The translations under genes were made by a program, and so were the position numbers. Under the pieces are notes generated by a model. The model ran no database searches. It had not been told where the DNA came from and saw only the letters and a program-made list of their open reading frames with translations. From Psychrobacillus faecigallinarum (GTDB taxonomy: Bacteria; Bacillota; Bacilli; Bacillales_A; Planococcaceae), in contig NZ_JACSQO010000008.1 in assembly GCF_014836595.1 (NCBI RefSeq), positions 66,019 through 130,018 of the forward strand: a DNA stretch of 64,000 nt. The letters run 5' to 3'. Positions 16,067 through 24,810 of the stretch are shown one piece after another (position 1 is the first letter of the stretch; the number at the start of each line of letters is the position of its first letter).

Positions 16067-17896
16067 ATGAAGAAATCACATGTATTCTTAGTGTTTATCA
16101 TCCTAATATGCCTCTTTCTAAGCTTTCTATATTTATATCCGAAATTAGGATTGGAGTCTGCTGATAGAGGTTATCAATACATGAATACAGTTTTCAATCA
16201 GGAACAAGTCACTAACGTTGACATAGAAATGGCTGACAGTGATTTTGATTCAATGATTAAAAATGCATCGGATGAAGAAATATTCGAGGCAAACGTCACT
16301 GTTAATGGGACTACTGTAAATAACGTAGGGATTCGTACGAAAGGAAATCTATCACTTCGTTCCGTCGTACAAATGGATGATTCCGAAAGATATAGCTTTA
16401 AGATTGATTTCGATTACTATGACAGCACGAAAAGCTTAGACGGATTAAAAAAATTAAATTTAAATAATAATTACAGTGACGCATCGCAAATGCGTGAATA
16501 CATGTCCTATAAATTAATGGAGCAATTTGGAATCGCCACTCCAGGCTACTCCTACATGTACGTCTCCATCAATGGTGAAGAGCGAGGGTTATACCTCGGA
16601 GTTGAAGCAATAGAAGAAACATTCCTAGCACGTAATTTCGATAAAGGCTCAGACTCCTTATATAAACCTGATGGTGCAGGAAGCGACCTTCAGTATATTT
16701 CGGAGAACTATGAGGATTATTCTGGCATCGGGGCAAAGACATCTATTAGCGATCAGGATGAGAAAGAGTTTCTGAAATTTATCAGTGCTATTAATGAGGA
16801 AGGTTCCAACTTAGGATCCGTATTAGATATCGATGAGATGCTTCGATACTTTGCTGCCAATACAGCCCTTGTTAATATGGATAGCTACCAAGGAAATATG
16901 AAGCACAACTACTATCTATACGAAGAGGAAGGGATTTTCTCTATATTGCCTTGGGATTATAATATGTCCTTTGGAGGCTTTGGTGCTGGAGGAGCCCCTG
17001 GTGGTGGCGGAAAAACTGGATTCCTGGGTCAAGGAAATGAACGAGCGGAAGCTGACGAAAACCACTCCTCTCCTGCTGTCGCCCCCGAAACAAATGAAGC
17101 TACTCTGCCACAAGGTGCAGAAGACACAAACTCAAACCTGGAGAATAGACCACAAAATCGTGGACAAATGGGCATGGGAATGATGGGTGGTAATGCTGTT
17201 TCAGAAGAAAACATTAACTTATGCATTTATGAGCCCGTTAGCGGAGTTATAATGGAGGATCGTCCTCTTGTTAATGCGCTTCTAACTGATGAAGAGAACA
17301 TTACTATATATGAAGATTATTTAAATGAGATAGCAACTACCTTTTTAGACAAGGATTCATTTACTTCTATGGTAGATGAAATTCATACAATGATTAAACC
17401 ATACGTAGAGAAAGATCCTACAGCTTTTTTCAGCGTGGATGAATTCGAGGAAGACGTATATGGTGAAACAGGAATTATAGAATTTGCAAGCCAAAGAAGT
17501 GATTCTATATTAGCTCAGCTATCAGGTGAATTAGTCGTTCAAAATAACACCACCTCCCTTGAACAAGCTAATCCTTCCGAGGAAGGAAATCTAGCATCCG
17601 AAGGAATGGAGCCTCCTAATGGCGAGCAAATGCCAGAAGGTTTTGAAGCGCCGGAAGGGATGGAGCCTCCTAACGGTGGGCAAATGCCAGAAGGTTTTGA
17701 AGCGCCGGAGGGGATGGAGCCTCCTAATGGTGGGCAAAAGTCTAATAATGCTATGTCTGGATTTGGTCGAAAAGGATCTTCAGAGAGCCAGTCAACAGGC
17801 TACTCCAAGGTATTTGTAATAACTTCCGCAGCTGGGATTGTTATACTCTTAGCTTTAATCTTTATAGTGAATCGTTTTAAACGTAGAAGATCATAA
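16067..17896 (+). CDS. CotH kinase family protein, membrane-anchored at both ends
   Basis: The 609-aa product has an N-terminal signal or anchor (residues 4-24) and a CotH domain: GIRTKGNLSLRS, YSFKIDFDYYDS, LNLNNNYSDASQMREYM, ERGLYLGVEAIEETFL and NYYLYEEEGIFSILPWDYNM. CotH of Bacillus subtilis is an atypical protein kinase of the spore coat. Here the position outside a spore operon and the membrane segments suggest an envelope role. A Gly/Glu-rich insertion lies around residues 305-385. Near the C-terminus an 18-residue unit (GMEPPNGGQMPEGFEAPE) is repeated 2.5 times, followed by a membrane helix (about 580-602) and RFKRRRS, resembling a Gram-positive wall-spanning stalk and anchor without LPXTG. 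Confidence 0.9.
   Translation: MKKSHVFLVFIILICLFLSFLYLYPKLGLESADRGYQYMNTVFNQEQVTNVDIEMADSDFDSMIKNASDEEIFEANVTVNGTTVNNVGIRTKGNLSLRSVVQMDDSERYSFKIDFDYYDSTKSLDGLKKLNLNNNYSDASQMREYMSYKLMEQFGIATPGYSYMYVSINGEERGLYLGVEAIEETFLARNFDKGSDSLYKPDGAGSDLQYISENYEDYSGIGAKTSISDQDEKEFLKFISAINEEGSNLGSVLDIDEMLRYFAANTALVNMDSYQGNMKHNYYLYEEEGIFSILPWDYNMSFGGFGAGGAPGGGGKTGFLGQGNERAEADENHSSPAVAPETNEATLPQGAEDTNSNLENRPQNRGQMGMGMMGGNAVSEENINLCIYEPVSGVIMEDRPLVNALLTDEENITIYEDYLNEIATTFLDKDSFTSMVDEIHTMIKPYVEKDPTAFFSVDEFEEDVYGETGIIEFASQRSDSILAQLSGELVVQNNTTSLEQANPSEEGNLASEGMEPPNGEQMPEGFEAPEGMEPPNGGQMPEGFEAPEGMEPPNGGQKSNNAMSGFGRKGSSESQSTGYSKVFVITSAAGIVILLALIFIVNRFKRRRS
17603..17739 (+). repeat. 54-bp tandem repeat inside the CotH gene (2.5 copies)
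   Basis: Units start at 17603, 17657 and 17711 and encode GMEPPNGGQMPEGFEAPE with minor changes. The copies differ by only a few bases, so copy number may vary between strains. Confidence 0.9.
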
Positions 17897-17900
17897 CTAA

Positions 17901-17945
17901 AATAAAGCTTCTCTCGAGTTTGGAGAGAAGCTTTATTTATTATAT
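17901..17945 (+). terminator. Terminator after the CotH operon
   Basis: AATAAAGCTTCTCTC and GAGAGAAGCTTTATT form a perfect 15-bp stem with a 7-nt loop, followed by a T-rich tail. Confidence 0.9.
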
Positions 17946-18247
17946 CGGAATAATAAGAAAGCATACAAACCGATGAAAATAGATAAATACTTATATTTGT
18001 AATTATGCCCTCCTCTCTATTAATAATATCTTTCCTCCATTCAATAACATTTTAATATTAGGATTGTTTATTACTAGTCCCCCTCTATAAACCGCTATAC
18101 TATGCCAATATAACCAATTAATTATTTTTTCTGAATATAAAAACTTTTTAAAATGAGTAGATTTTATGACAAATAAGAGTAAAATTGAGGACGGTTATTT
18201 TTTTAGATTATTAAGTGATAATTTTTATAAAAGAAAGAGGAAAAGAT
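17946..18247. other. AT-rich intergenic stretch with no gene seen
   Basis: About 300 bp between the CotH terminator and the small membrane protein gene. It must hold the promoter of the dehydrogenase operon, but I see no confident sigma site, repeat or RNA element. GAAAGAGG at its right end is the ribosome site of the next gene. Confidence 0.5.
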
Positions 18248-18505
18248 GTGTCAGCTTACAATTTAGCAGAATTAAAAATATTAAACCAAGTACTTTTTGC
18301 ATTATTTATAGTAGCAGATTTAGCACTTGCTTTATTTTTCTATAACTCTTCATTTCCTTGGTTTGCTTTACTAGGCTCTGGAGTCGGGCTAGCAATTATA
18401 GTTCTTTGTTGGACTGGTAAAAAACATGGATATTTTATAGGTTCCCTTTTAGTGTTTACAGTTTTATTTTCGTTAGTATACAACTGGAGTAATCTTATTC
18501 ACTAA
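18248..18505 (+). CDS. Small membrane protein upstream of the dehydrogenase pair
   Basis: The 85-aa product has a short soluble N-terminus (SAYNLAELKILNQ) and three hydrophobic helices (about residues 16-32, 38-52, 58-78). I do not recognise a family. The start is GTG 18248 with AAAGAGG nearby; an upstream in-frame start would add a poor N-terminus. It sits 90 bp before the gluconate dehydrogenase subunit 3-like gene, so it may be a membrane partner of that enzyme, but no heme or quinone motif is visible. Confidence 0.6.
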   Translation: MSAYNLAELKILNQVLFALFIVADLALALFFYNSSFPWFALLGSGVGLAIIVLCWTGKKHGYFIGSLLVFTVLFSLVYNWSNLIH

Positions 18506-18595
18506 TGAAAGTAGTTAACAAATTTTTTTATCCAGATATTTACTTAAGTAAATAGTTACATGAATTTTCAATCATTTTATGTTGGAGGTATTTAT

Positions 18596-19366
18596 ATGTC
18601 AGAACAGGAAACAAAAAATCAATTTCTAGAAAAACGTTCTTCTAGACGTAAATTTATAAAGAATTCAGGATTAACAGTAGGTGGAGTAGTTTTAGGTGGT
18701 GCTCTTGGGAGTCTATTAGGAAAAGACTCCACTGAAGTAACTAAAGAATCTCATGTTGCATCTAAATCTTCTACAAACTACAATCAAGCACTTATGTATT
18801 TTGATCAAGCTCAATTCGCTACAATCGAAGCGGCGACAGAACAAATCTTCCCAAAAACGGATGCAGGCCCTGGAGCAAAAGAATTACTGGTTACTTACTA
18901 CATCGATCATCAATTGGCGGGAAACTGGGGACTTAACGCTAAGGAATACATGAGCGGTCCTTTCTATCCTGCGGAGGCTACAGCTTTATTTGGACATCAA
19001 ACTCACTTAAATAGACAACAAATATTTGACTTAGGTATTGAAGCATTAAATGCAGAAGCAAAAAAACAATATGATAAAAAATTTGCTGAGGTTAGTGATG
19101 AAGAGCAAATAGCTATTCTAACAGCTATGGAAGCTGGAGAAATTACTTTAAATGGCGCAGTTAGTTCTAGTTATTTCTTTAAACTACTGAAAAGTGCAAC
19201 CATCGAGGGTGTTTATTCAGATCCTTTATACGGCGGAAACAAGGATATGCAAGGCTGGAAAATGAAAAACTTCCCTGGCCATCAAATGAGCTATACAGAC
19301 ATTATTGAAAAAGAAGAGTTCGTCACTTTCGAACCTAAGAGTTTAAATTCACAACACAATCATTAA
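18596..19366 (+). CDS. Gluconate 2-dehydrogenase subunit 3-like protein with Tat signal
   Basis: The 256-aa product carries a twin-arginine signal (SSRRKFIKNSG followed by a glycine-rich hydrophobic helix, residues 15-48) and the subunit-3 domain (FATIEAATEQIFPKTDAGPG, GGNKDMQGWKMKNFPGHQMSY). The small gamma subunit of gluconate, sorbose or FAD-glucose dehydrogenases helps export and mature the flavin subunit, which has no signal of its own and travels through Tat with it. The start at 18596 follows TTGGAGG. It is 19 bp before the flavoprotein gene. Confidence 0.87.
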   Translation: MSEQETKNQFLEKRSSRRKFIKNSGLTVGGVVLGGALGSLLGKDSTEVTKESHVASKSSTNYNQALMYFDQAQFATIEAATEQIFPKTDAGPGAKELLVTYYIDHQLAGNWGLNAKEYMSGPFYPAEATALFGHQTHLNRQQIFDLGIEALNAEAKKQYDKKFAEVSDEEQIAILTAMEAGEITLNGAVSSSYFFKLLKSATIEGVYSDPLYGGNKDMQGWKMKNFPGHQMSYTDIIEKEEFVTFEPKSLNSQHNH

Positions 19367-19385
19367 TTTAAGGGAGTAAATAATT

Positions 19386-21101
19386 ATGGCTAAAAAATTA
19401 CCAAAAACAGATATAGTTTTAGTTGGAGTCGGCTGGACTGGAGGTATAGTCGCTGCCGAATTAACTAAAAAAGGTTACAAGGTAGTAGGTTTAGAACGAG
19501 GAAAATCTCGTTCTACCGAAGACTATATGATGGTGCATGATGAGTTAAGATATCAACAAAGAAATGAAATGATGCAAGACCTTTCGAAGGAAACTGTAAC
19601 AGTACGTCATAATCCTTCACAAAGAGCATTGCCTTATCGCCAACACGGTTCATTTTTAATCGGTGATGGTGTGGGTGGTTCCGGGGAACACTGGAATGGT
19701 TTAACTTACCGTTTCTTTCCATATGACTTCGAAATTTATACAAAAACGGTAGAACGTTACGGAAAAGATAAAATTCCTGCAGATATGCCACTTCAAGACT
19801 GGGGTATCACTTATGATGAGCTAGTACCTTATTTTGAGAAGTTCGAGGCAATGGCAGGTATTTCAGGTGAAGAAAACCCACATCCAGATGTTCCAAAGGT
19901 AAAATATCCAACTGTACCATTAAAAGAAACGCCATCTATGAAAATGTTCAGAGAAGCTGCAAAGGGATTAGGATATCATCCTTATATTGCACCAGCTGCC
20001 ACTCTTTCTGAAAGCTATACTAATCCTGATGGAATATCACGTGGCGCTTGTCAATATTGTGGTTTCTGCGAAAGATTCGGATGTGAGTATGGATCTAAAG
20101 CATCTCCTGTAGTAACAGTGTTACCAGTAGCAAAAGAAACTGGTAATTTTGAAGTCCGTACGTTCTCTGTTGTTCGTCGAGTACTTCATACGAACGGAAA
20201 AGCAACTGGAGTATTATACGTTGATACCCGCACTGGAGAAGAGTATATACAAGAGGCTGATGTAGTCGTGGTTTCTGCATATGCACTAAACAACATTAAA
20301 ATCTTATTGAACTCTAAACTTGGTCGTCCTTACAATCCTGAAACTGGTACTGGAGTTATTGGAAAAAACTATGCATACCAAATGACTTCTGCTGCTTCTA
20401 CTGGTTTCTTTAAAGATAGAGAATTTAACCTTTATGCAGGTACAGGTTCACTTGCTGGAGTAATAGACGATTTCAATGGCGATAATTTTGACCACACTGA
20501 TTTGGACTTCATTCATGGCGGTAACATTGCACTAGGGCATTATGGTAAACGTCCTATTTCAAATAATACTGTACCAAAAGATACTCCAGGCTGGGGTAAA
20601 GAATATAAAGATGCGAGTATTTTCTGGGCAAATCGCAGTTTATCAGTAGGTTCCCAAGGCTCTGTAATGCCTCATAAAGATAACTATATTGACTTGGATC
20701 CAACTTATAAGGATGCATTTGGTGATCCACTTATTCGTATGACGTTTAACTATCATGATAATGAAAAAAATCAGCAAAAATATATTAAAGAAGTAACAGC
20801 TAAGATTCTTGAAGAAATGGGAGCAGAAATGATTTCAGTTCCTGGAGATCAAGGAGATTGGGATACTACCAAATATCAAACTACGCACAACACTGGCGGA
20901 GTAATTATGGGCGCAAATCCTGAGACAAGTGCCCTAAACAACTACCTACAAATGTGGGATTGTGAAAATGTCTTCGTACCAGGGGCATCCGCATTCCCTC
21001 ATAACTCAGGAATGAACCCTACAGGTACAGTCGGAGCATTAGCTTACCGTACAGCAGAAGGTATTGAAAAATATTTAAAAACAGGCGGATTATTAGTCTA
21101 A
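19386..21101 (+). CDS. GMC-family flavoprotein, gluconate 2-dehydrogenase large-subunit type
   Basis: The 571-aa product oxidises an alcohol or sugar with FAD. It has the N-terminal ADP-binding site (VLVGVGWTGGIVAAELTKKG), DGVGGSGEHWNGLTYRF for FAD attachment, a cysteine cluster CQYCGFCERFGC that in related FAD-glucose dehydrogenases binds a 3Fe-4S centre, and the C-terminal active-site block HNSGMNPTGTVGALAYRTAE. No signal peptide is present, so export would rely on the Tat signal of the preceding subunit. The usual multiheme cytochrome subunit is not in the operon, so the electron acceptor is unknown. Gluconate as substrate is a family guess. Confidence 0.88.
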   Translation: MAKKLPKTDIVLVGVGWTGGIVAAELTKKGYKVVGLERGKSRSTEDYMMVHDELRYQQRNEMMQDLSKETVTVRHNPSQRALPYRQHGSFLIGDGVGGSGEHWNGLTYRFFPYDFEIYTKTVERYGKDKIPADMPLQDWGITYDELVPYFEKFEAMAGISGEENPHPDVPKVKYPTVPLKETPSMKMFREAAKGLGYHPYIAPAATLSESYTNPDGISRGACQYCGFCERFGCEYGSKASPVVTVLPVAKETGNFEVRTFSVVRRVLHTNGKATGVLYVDTRTGEEYIQEADVVVVSAYALNNIKILLNSKLGRPYNPETGTGVIGKNYAYQMTSAASTGFFKDREFNLYAGTGSLAGVIDDFNGDNFDHTDLDFIHGGNIALGHYGKRPISNNTVPKDTPGWGKEYKDASIFWANRSLSVGSQGSVMPHKDNYIDLDPTYKDAFGDPLIRMTFNYHDNEKNQQKYIKEVTAKILEEMGAEMISVPGDQGDWDTTKYQTTHNTGGVIMGANPETSALNNYLQMWDCENVFVPGASAFPHNSGMNPTGTVGALAYRTAEGIEKYLKTGGLLV

Positions 21102-21141
21102 TAATATAATATTTTTTTCTTAATAGAATTAGCCAACCACT

Positions 21142-21188
21142 TAAAAAGCTACTTGTTTTCCCTTATAGGAAAGCAAGTAGCTTTTTTA
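21142..21188. terminator. Bidirectional terminator between the dehydrogenase operon and merR-B12 gene
   Basis: AAAAAGCTACTTGTTTTCC pairs with GGAAAGCAAGTAGCTTTTT (one mismatch, 5-nt loop), with T runs on both strands. It serves both convergent genes. Confidence 0.9.
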
Positions 21189-22094
21189 ATTAATCACTTC
21201 TTCTAGTGAATTGGCTAAGCTTATATTTTTAAGATTTTTGCAGGCAAAATATTGCATAGAGCCTGGACCACCTATATAAAATTTAGTTTCCTTATGCTGT
21301 TCAGCAAACTGATCCAAACTTGCTAGTAATTTAGGATTTCGTTCAAAGGGAATGCTTGTCGAAGCAGACATTAATACTTTTTGTGGCTTTAGTTTCTCAA
21401 CCATCGACTCAATTGCTCCAGGTGCAGGTGATGCGCCTATTAATACCGACTTCCACCCCTTCATCATAAATTGCAACAACAGAATATGAACGGGTATTTC
21501 ATGTGTTTCATGAGGAAGACAGCATCCTAACACTAGAGGCGCATCATCCCTGTAATGAAAATTACGACGAATTTGTACTAGAAAATCGCGGACCATCATA
21601 CTAGAGACAGCTTCCTGGTATTCATCCCATTCTTCCTTTTCCCAACGATTTCCCACTTCATGGAGAAAGGGCAATACGACCTTATTCAAAAAATTATCTA
21701 ATCCATAGTGAAAGTACGCTTGCTGTAAAGCATAATTAAGTTCTATCTCGTCACAAGCAGTCCCGTGCTCTAACAGCTTAAAAACGAAATCATTAAACTC
21801 CGGATAAGATTCTTCCTGTGCAAAGGGTAGCTCACTTTCCATTTGAACTATCTCATCTTCCTCCAAAACCTGTGCCACAGCTTGCTTTAATGAGTATCCC
21901 TTTTCTGATAAAGTCTTAACTTTTAATAGTTTTTTTACATCCTCTTCACTGTAAATCCGGTAACCGTTGTCTAATCGTTCAGGCTGTATAAGTTCATAGC
22001 GCTCTTCCCATTTTCGGATAACTTGCTTAGACAAACCTGTTACATTGGACACCTGCTGAATATTATAATTCCCACTTGGGCGAGATTGCATCAT
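21186..22094 (-). CDS. MerR-type regulator with cobalamin-binding domain (CarH/LitR-like)
   Basis: The 302-aa product has a MerR winged helix (YNIQQVSNVTGLSKQVIRKW, then GYRIYSEEDVKKLL), a four-helix B12 cap domain (about 95-175) and a Rossmann B12-binding domain (about 180-300) with PHETHEIPVHILLLQFMMKG and SASTSIPF. In CarH photoreceptors the cap carries W-x9-E-H and the Rossmann domain a D/E-x-H-x-x-G loop. Here the cap reads W-x9-E-A and the loop ExHxxP. The lower-ligand His is kept while the cap His is lost, so B12 binding or light sensing may be altered. It is divergent from hemAT across a region full of TTGTATAA/TTATACAA dyads, the likely operators. Confidence 0.88.
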   Translation of the reverse strand: MMQSRPSGNYNIQQVSNVTGLSKQVIRKWEERYELIQPERLDNGYRIYSEEDVKKLLKVKTLSEKGYSLKQAVAQVLEEDEIVQMESELPFAQEESYPEFNDFVFKLLEHGTACDEIELNYALQQAYFHYGLDNFLNKVVLPFLHEVGNRWEKEEWDEYQEAVSSMMVRDFLVQIRRNFHYRDDAPLVLGCCLPHETHEIPVHILLLQFMMKGWKSVLIGASPAPGAIESMVEKLKPQKVLMSASTSIPFERNPKLLASLDQFAEQHKETKFYIGGPGSMQYFACKNLKNISLANSLEEVIN

Positions 22095-22153
22095 TCATAT
22101 TCATCCTTTCAGCCTCATTATAAAAGCTGCTATTGCTCATTATAGCTAACCAA

Positions 22154-22318
22154 CAGTATAACATTCAACCGTTAACATTATACAACAATTCTACGAAAAA
22201 GAAAATTCCTTCTGTCTTTATTGTATAAACACCATTATACAATAGCTTTTTATATAAGCCTTTTATCTCCTACAAGAATTATTTTTTTGTATAACTTTTA
22301 ATGAAATAAATTATACAA
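22154..22318. promoter_or_regulatory. Cluster of TTGTATAA / TTATACAA inverted repeats between merR-B12 and hemAT
   Basis: Three pairs of inverted half-sites occur: 22154-22185 (CAGTATAA, 16-nt spacer, TTATACAA), 22220-22243 (perfect ATTGTATAA, 6-nt spacer, TTATACAAT) and 22287-22318 (TTGTATAA, 16-nt spacer, TTATACAA). A lone half (GTGTATAA) is at 22355. The third pair abuts the hemAT -35. Repeated dyads of this kind fit operators for the MerR-B12 protein, which would control itself and possibly hemAT; this is inference. Confidence 0.65.
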
Positions 22319-22322
22319 ACAT

Positions 22323-22351
22323 TTGACAAAGAGTGTACTTCCTGTTAATAA
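22323..22351 (+). promoter_or_regulatory. SigA-type promoter of hemAT
   Basis: TTGACA (22323-22328), a 17-nt spacer, TAATAA (22346-22351). The gene starts 63 bp further on. Confidence 0.75.
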
Positions 22352-22413
22352 TAGGTGTATAAGATAACCCACTTACACTCATACATTAAAGTTGTTCACA
22401 AGGAGAGATTAAA

Positions 22414-23712
22414 TTGGTATTACCTTTTACAAGAAAACGAGTTAAAGAACCAGAGGATAAAACAACTTTAAAAGAACCGGTTATACAACTGGATCGTTAT
22501 CCAGAATTACAGAAGCAAATGAAACTTATTGGATTGACGACAGAAGACTTAAGGCAAATTATTACGTTTCAGCCATATGTGGAAAAGGGTATTAACGATA
22601 TTGTCTCTGTTTTTTATCAGCAAGTCCTTTCAGTTCCTTCCTTACGAAAAATTATTGAAGATAGAACTCAAGTTGATCGTTTAAAGAAAACCGTTGGTAG
22701 TTATATTATTGAAATGTTTAGTGGTGAATTCACCGAGAATACCATTGAGAGAAAACGAAAACTTGCTCAAATGCACTTCAAAATTGGATTAGAGCCTAAA
22801 TGGTACATGGGAACCTTCCACCAAATCCAATCTATTATCATTTCTTTAGTAAACGAGGAAATAAAAGTGCTTGATGAGAAAGAAAAAACTTCACTTACTA
22901 TTTCCAAGCTCATTAACTTAGAAATGCAAATTGTTCTAGAGGAATATGAAAAAGAAAATGTGAAGCTGCGCCAGCAACAGTATGACATTGTTAAAACAGA
23001 GTTGAAAAGCAAAATTTCCTCTATAAGTGAAGACTTAGCTAACTTAACTGAGGAGACCACCACTTCTATTGAACACGTAGAATCGAATACATCTAGAATT
23101 CGTGAAAGTGTTCAGGCTAATATAGATAGCGTAAAACAAATTCAGTCAGACGCTAATGATGGCAACAAGCTAATAGAGCTTCTTCAAACTCAAATGGAGC
23201 TTGTCACTGGTAATACAGAAGAAATGGCTATGATTATTGGAGATTTAAAACAATCCTCCGATGAAATTTTTCAAATTGTCGGCTTAGTAAAGCAAATAGC
23301 TGAACAAACAAATCTTCTTGCATTAAACGCCTCTATTGAGGCCGCACGTGCCGGTGAGCATGGAAAAGGCTTTGCCGTTGTAGCACAAGAGGTAAAAAAA
23401 CTAGCAGAGCAATCCAAAAGTTCTGTAGAAGAAATTACATACCTTGTTCAAACCTCTACTAAGCTAACAAACAAAGCGGTTTCTACCATTTCTGATATGG
23501 AAAAGAGCGTTGAATTAGGATTGGAAAGCTCAATGGATACTAACCGTAAATTCAACAAAATTCTTCTATCAATAGATGAAAATAATAACCATATAGACCA
23601 AGTAGAAATACAAGTCTCTAACCTCGTACAAGTAATTAGAGACATATCAAACGATACAAAGACAGTTGCCGTTACTGCAGACAGTCTCTATCAAACAGCA
23701 GTACAGCTTTAA
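22414..23712 (+). CDS. hemAT: Heme-based aerotactic transducer HemAT
   Basis: The 432-aa product has an N-terminal globin sensor domain (about residues 25-190) with the proximal heme His121 in [18 protein letters not shown], and a C-terminal chemotaxis signalling domain whose hairpin tip reads [19 protein letters not shown]. There are no membrane helices, as in HemAT of Bacillus subtilis, which binds oxygen and signals through CheA/CheW. The start is TTG behind AAGGAGAG; there is no closer ATG. It ends 23 bp before an ABC permease gene, which may be transcribed with it. Confidence 0.95.
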   Translation: MVLPFTRKRVKEPEDKTTLKEPVIQLDRYPELQKQMKLIGLTTEDLRQIITFQPYVEKGINDIVSVFYQQVLSVPSLRKIIEDRTQVDRLKKTVGSYIIEMFSGEFTENTIERKRKLAQMHFKIGLEPKWYMGTFHQIQSIIISLVNEEIKVLDEKEKTSLTISKLINLEMQIVLEEYEKENVKLRQQQYDIVKTELKSKISSISEDLANLTEETTTSIEHVESNTSRIRESVQANIDSVKQIQSDANDGNKLIELLQTQMELVTGNTEEMAMIIGDLKQSSDEIFQIVGLVKQIAEQTNLLALNASIEAARAGEHGKGFAVVAQEVKKLAEQSKSSVEEITYLVQTSTKLTNKAVSTISDMEKSVELGLESSMDTNRKFNKILLSIDENNNHIDQVEIQVSNLVQVIRDISNDTKTVAVTADSLYQTAVQL

Positions 23713-23735
23713 AAATTTAGATAGGAAGTGAAAGA

Positions 23736-24806
23736 ATGTTTTTAGCATGGAATGAAATTAAAAAAAATAAACTACGCTTTTTCCTAATCGTAGGTGTCCT
23801 AATGCTAGTTGCATATCTTGTGTTTTTTCTTTCAGGTCTCGCTACTGGATTAGCAAACCTGAATAGAGAGGCAGTAGATAAATGGAATGCAACAGCCATT
23901 GTATTAACCGAAGAATCGGATAAAAGTCTTCCTCAATCATTTATTAGCACTGAAGAGCTAGATAATATCGAAGCAAAAGATAAGGCAATTCTGGGACAAA
24001 TAAGTGCTATCGCAACAAATGGGGATACTAAACAAAATGTATCTATATTCGGCATAGATAAGGAAGAGTTTCTAATGCCCAGCGTTAGCGAAGGAGAAGA
24101 ATTCTCTAGCGAAAATGAAGTAGTAGCAAGCGACAATTTAAAAGATGAGGGATTTAAAATCGGGGATGAACTAGAGCTGTCCTCTTCTGATGAAACATTA
24201 ACTATAGTCGGCTTTACAGAAAGCTCTCGCTTTAATGGAGCGCCCGTACTTTATGGTGAGCTAGCAACTTTTCATAAAGTAAAATTTGGAGAAGCTGCTG
24301 AAGCCAACGAAGATAAGATTAATGGGGTAGTAGTTTCAGACGACAGTCTATCCTCTATTGAAACTTCCAACAAAGATTTACAAGTTACTGAAATTGAAAA
24401 CTTTATTGAGAATCTGCCTGGTTATACCGAGCAGTCACTTACCTTAAACTTTATGATTTATTTTCTATTTGGTATTTCCTCTGTAATCGTTGCAATTTTC
24501 TTGTACGTATTAACAGTACAAAAAATAAGTATGTTTGGTGTAATGAAGGCACAAGGAATTTCGAATGGTTATCTATCTGTATCAGTAATTGCTCAAACCT
24601 TCCTCCTAGCATTCATAGGGGTTCTTGTAGGGTTTGGATTAACAATTTTAACAGGACAGTTTTTACCAAGTGCAGTTCCTGTTTCCTTTGATCTGACAAC
24701 AATGTTAATCTACGGAGCAGTATTAATTGTTGTTGCAATTTTAGGTGCAGTGTTTTCAGTGTTAACCATTGTAAAAATAGATCCACTAAAAGCGATTGGA
24801 GGATAA
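23736..24806 (+). CDS. ABC transporter permease (FtsX/MacB type)
   Basis: The 356-aa product has one N-terminal membrane helix (about residues 15-38), a large outside domain (about 40-230) and three C-terminal helices in an FtsX-like domain (about 235-350), with FGVMKAQGISNGYLSVSVIAQ typical of the coupling region. This is the topology of MacB/YtrF-like transporters that move or sense peptides and antibiotics rather than nutrients. GGAAGTG precedes the ATG. The partner ATPase follows after 4 bp. Confidence 0.88.
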   Translation: MFLAWNEIKKNKLRFFLIVGVLMLVAYLVFFLSGLATGLANLNREAVDKWNATAIVLTEESDKSLPQSFISTEELDNIEAKDKAILGQISAIATNGDTKQNVSIFGIDKEEFLMPSVSEGEEFSSENEVVASDNLKDEGFKIGDELELSSSDETLTIVGFTESSRFNGAPVLYGELATFHKVKFGEAAEANEDKINGVVVSDDSLSSIETSNKDLQVTEIENFIENLPGYTEQSLTLNFMIYFLFGISSVIVAIFLYVLTVQKISMFGVMKAQGISNGYLSVSVIAQTFLLAFIGVLVGFGLTILTGQFLPSAVPVSFDLTTMLIYGAVLIVVAILGAVFSVLTIVKIDPLKAIGG

Positions 24807-24810
24807 GAAA

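Noticed and set aside
17946..18247. Short hydrophobic peptide on the minus strand (YLSIFIGLYAFLLFRYNK)
   Set aside because: A GAGGAGG lies just upstream but the frame has no ATG, GTG or TTG start before a stop codon.
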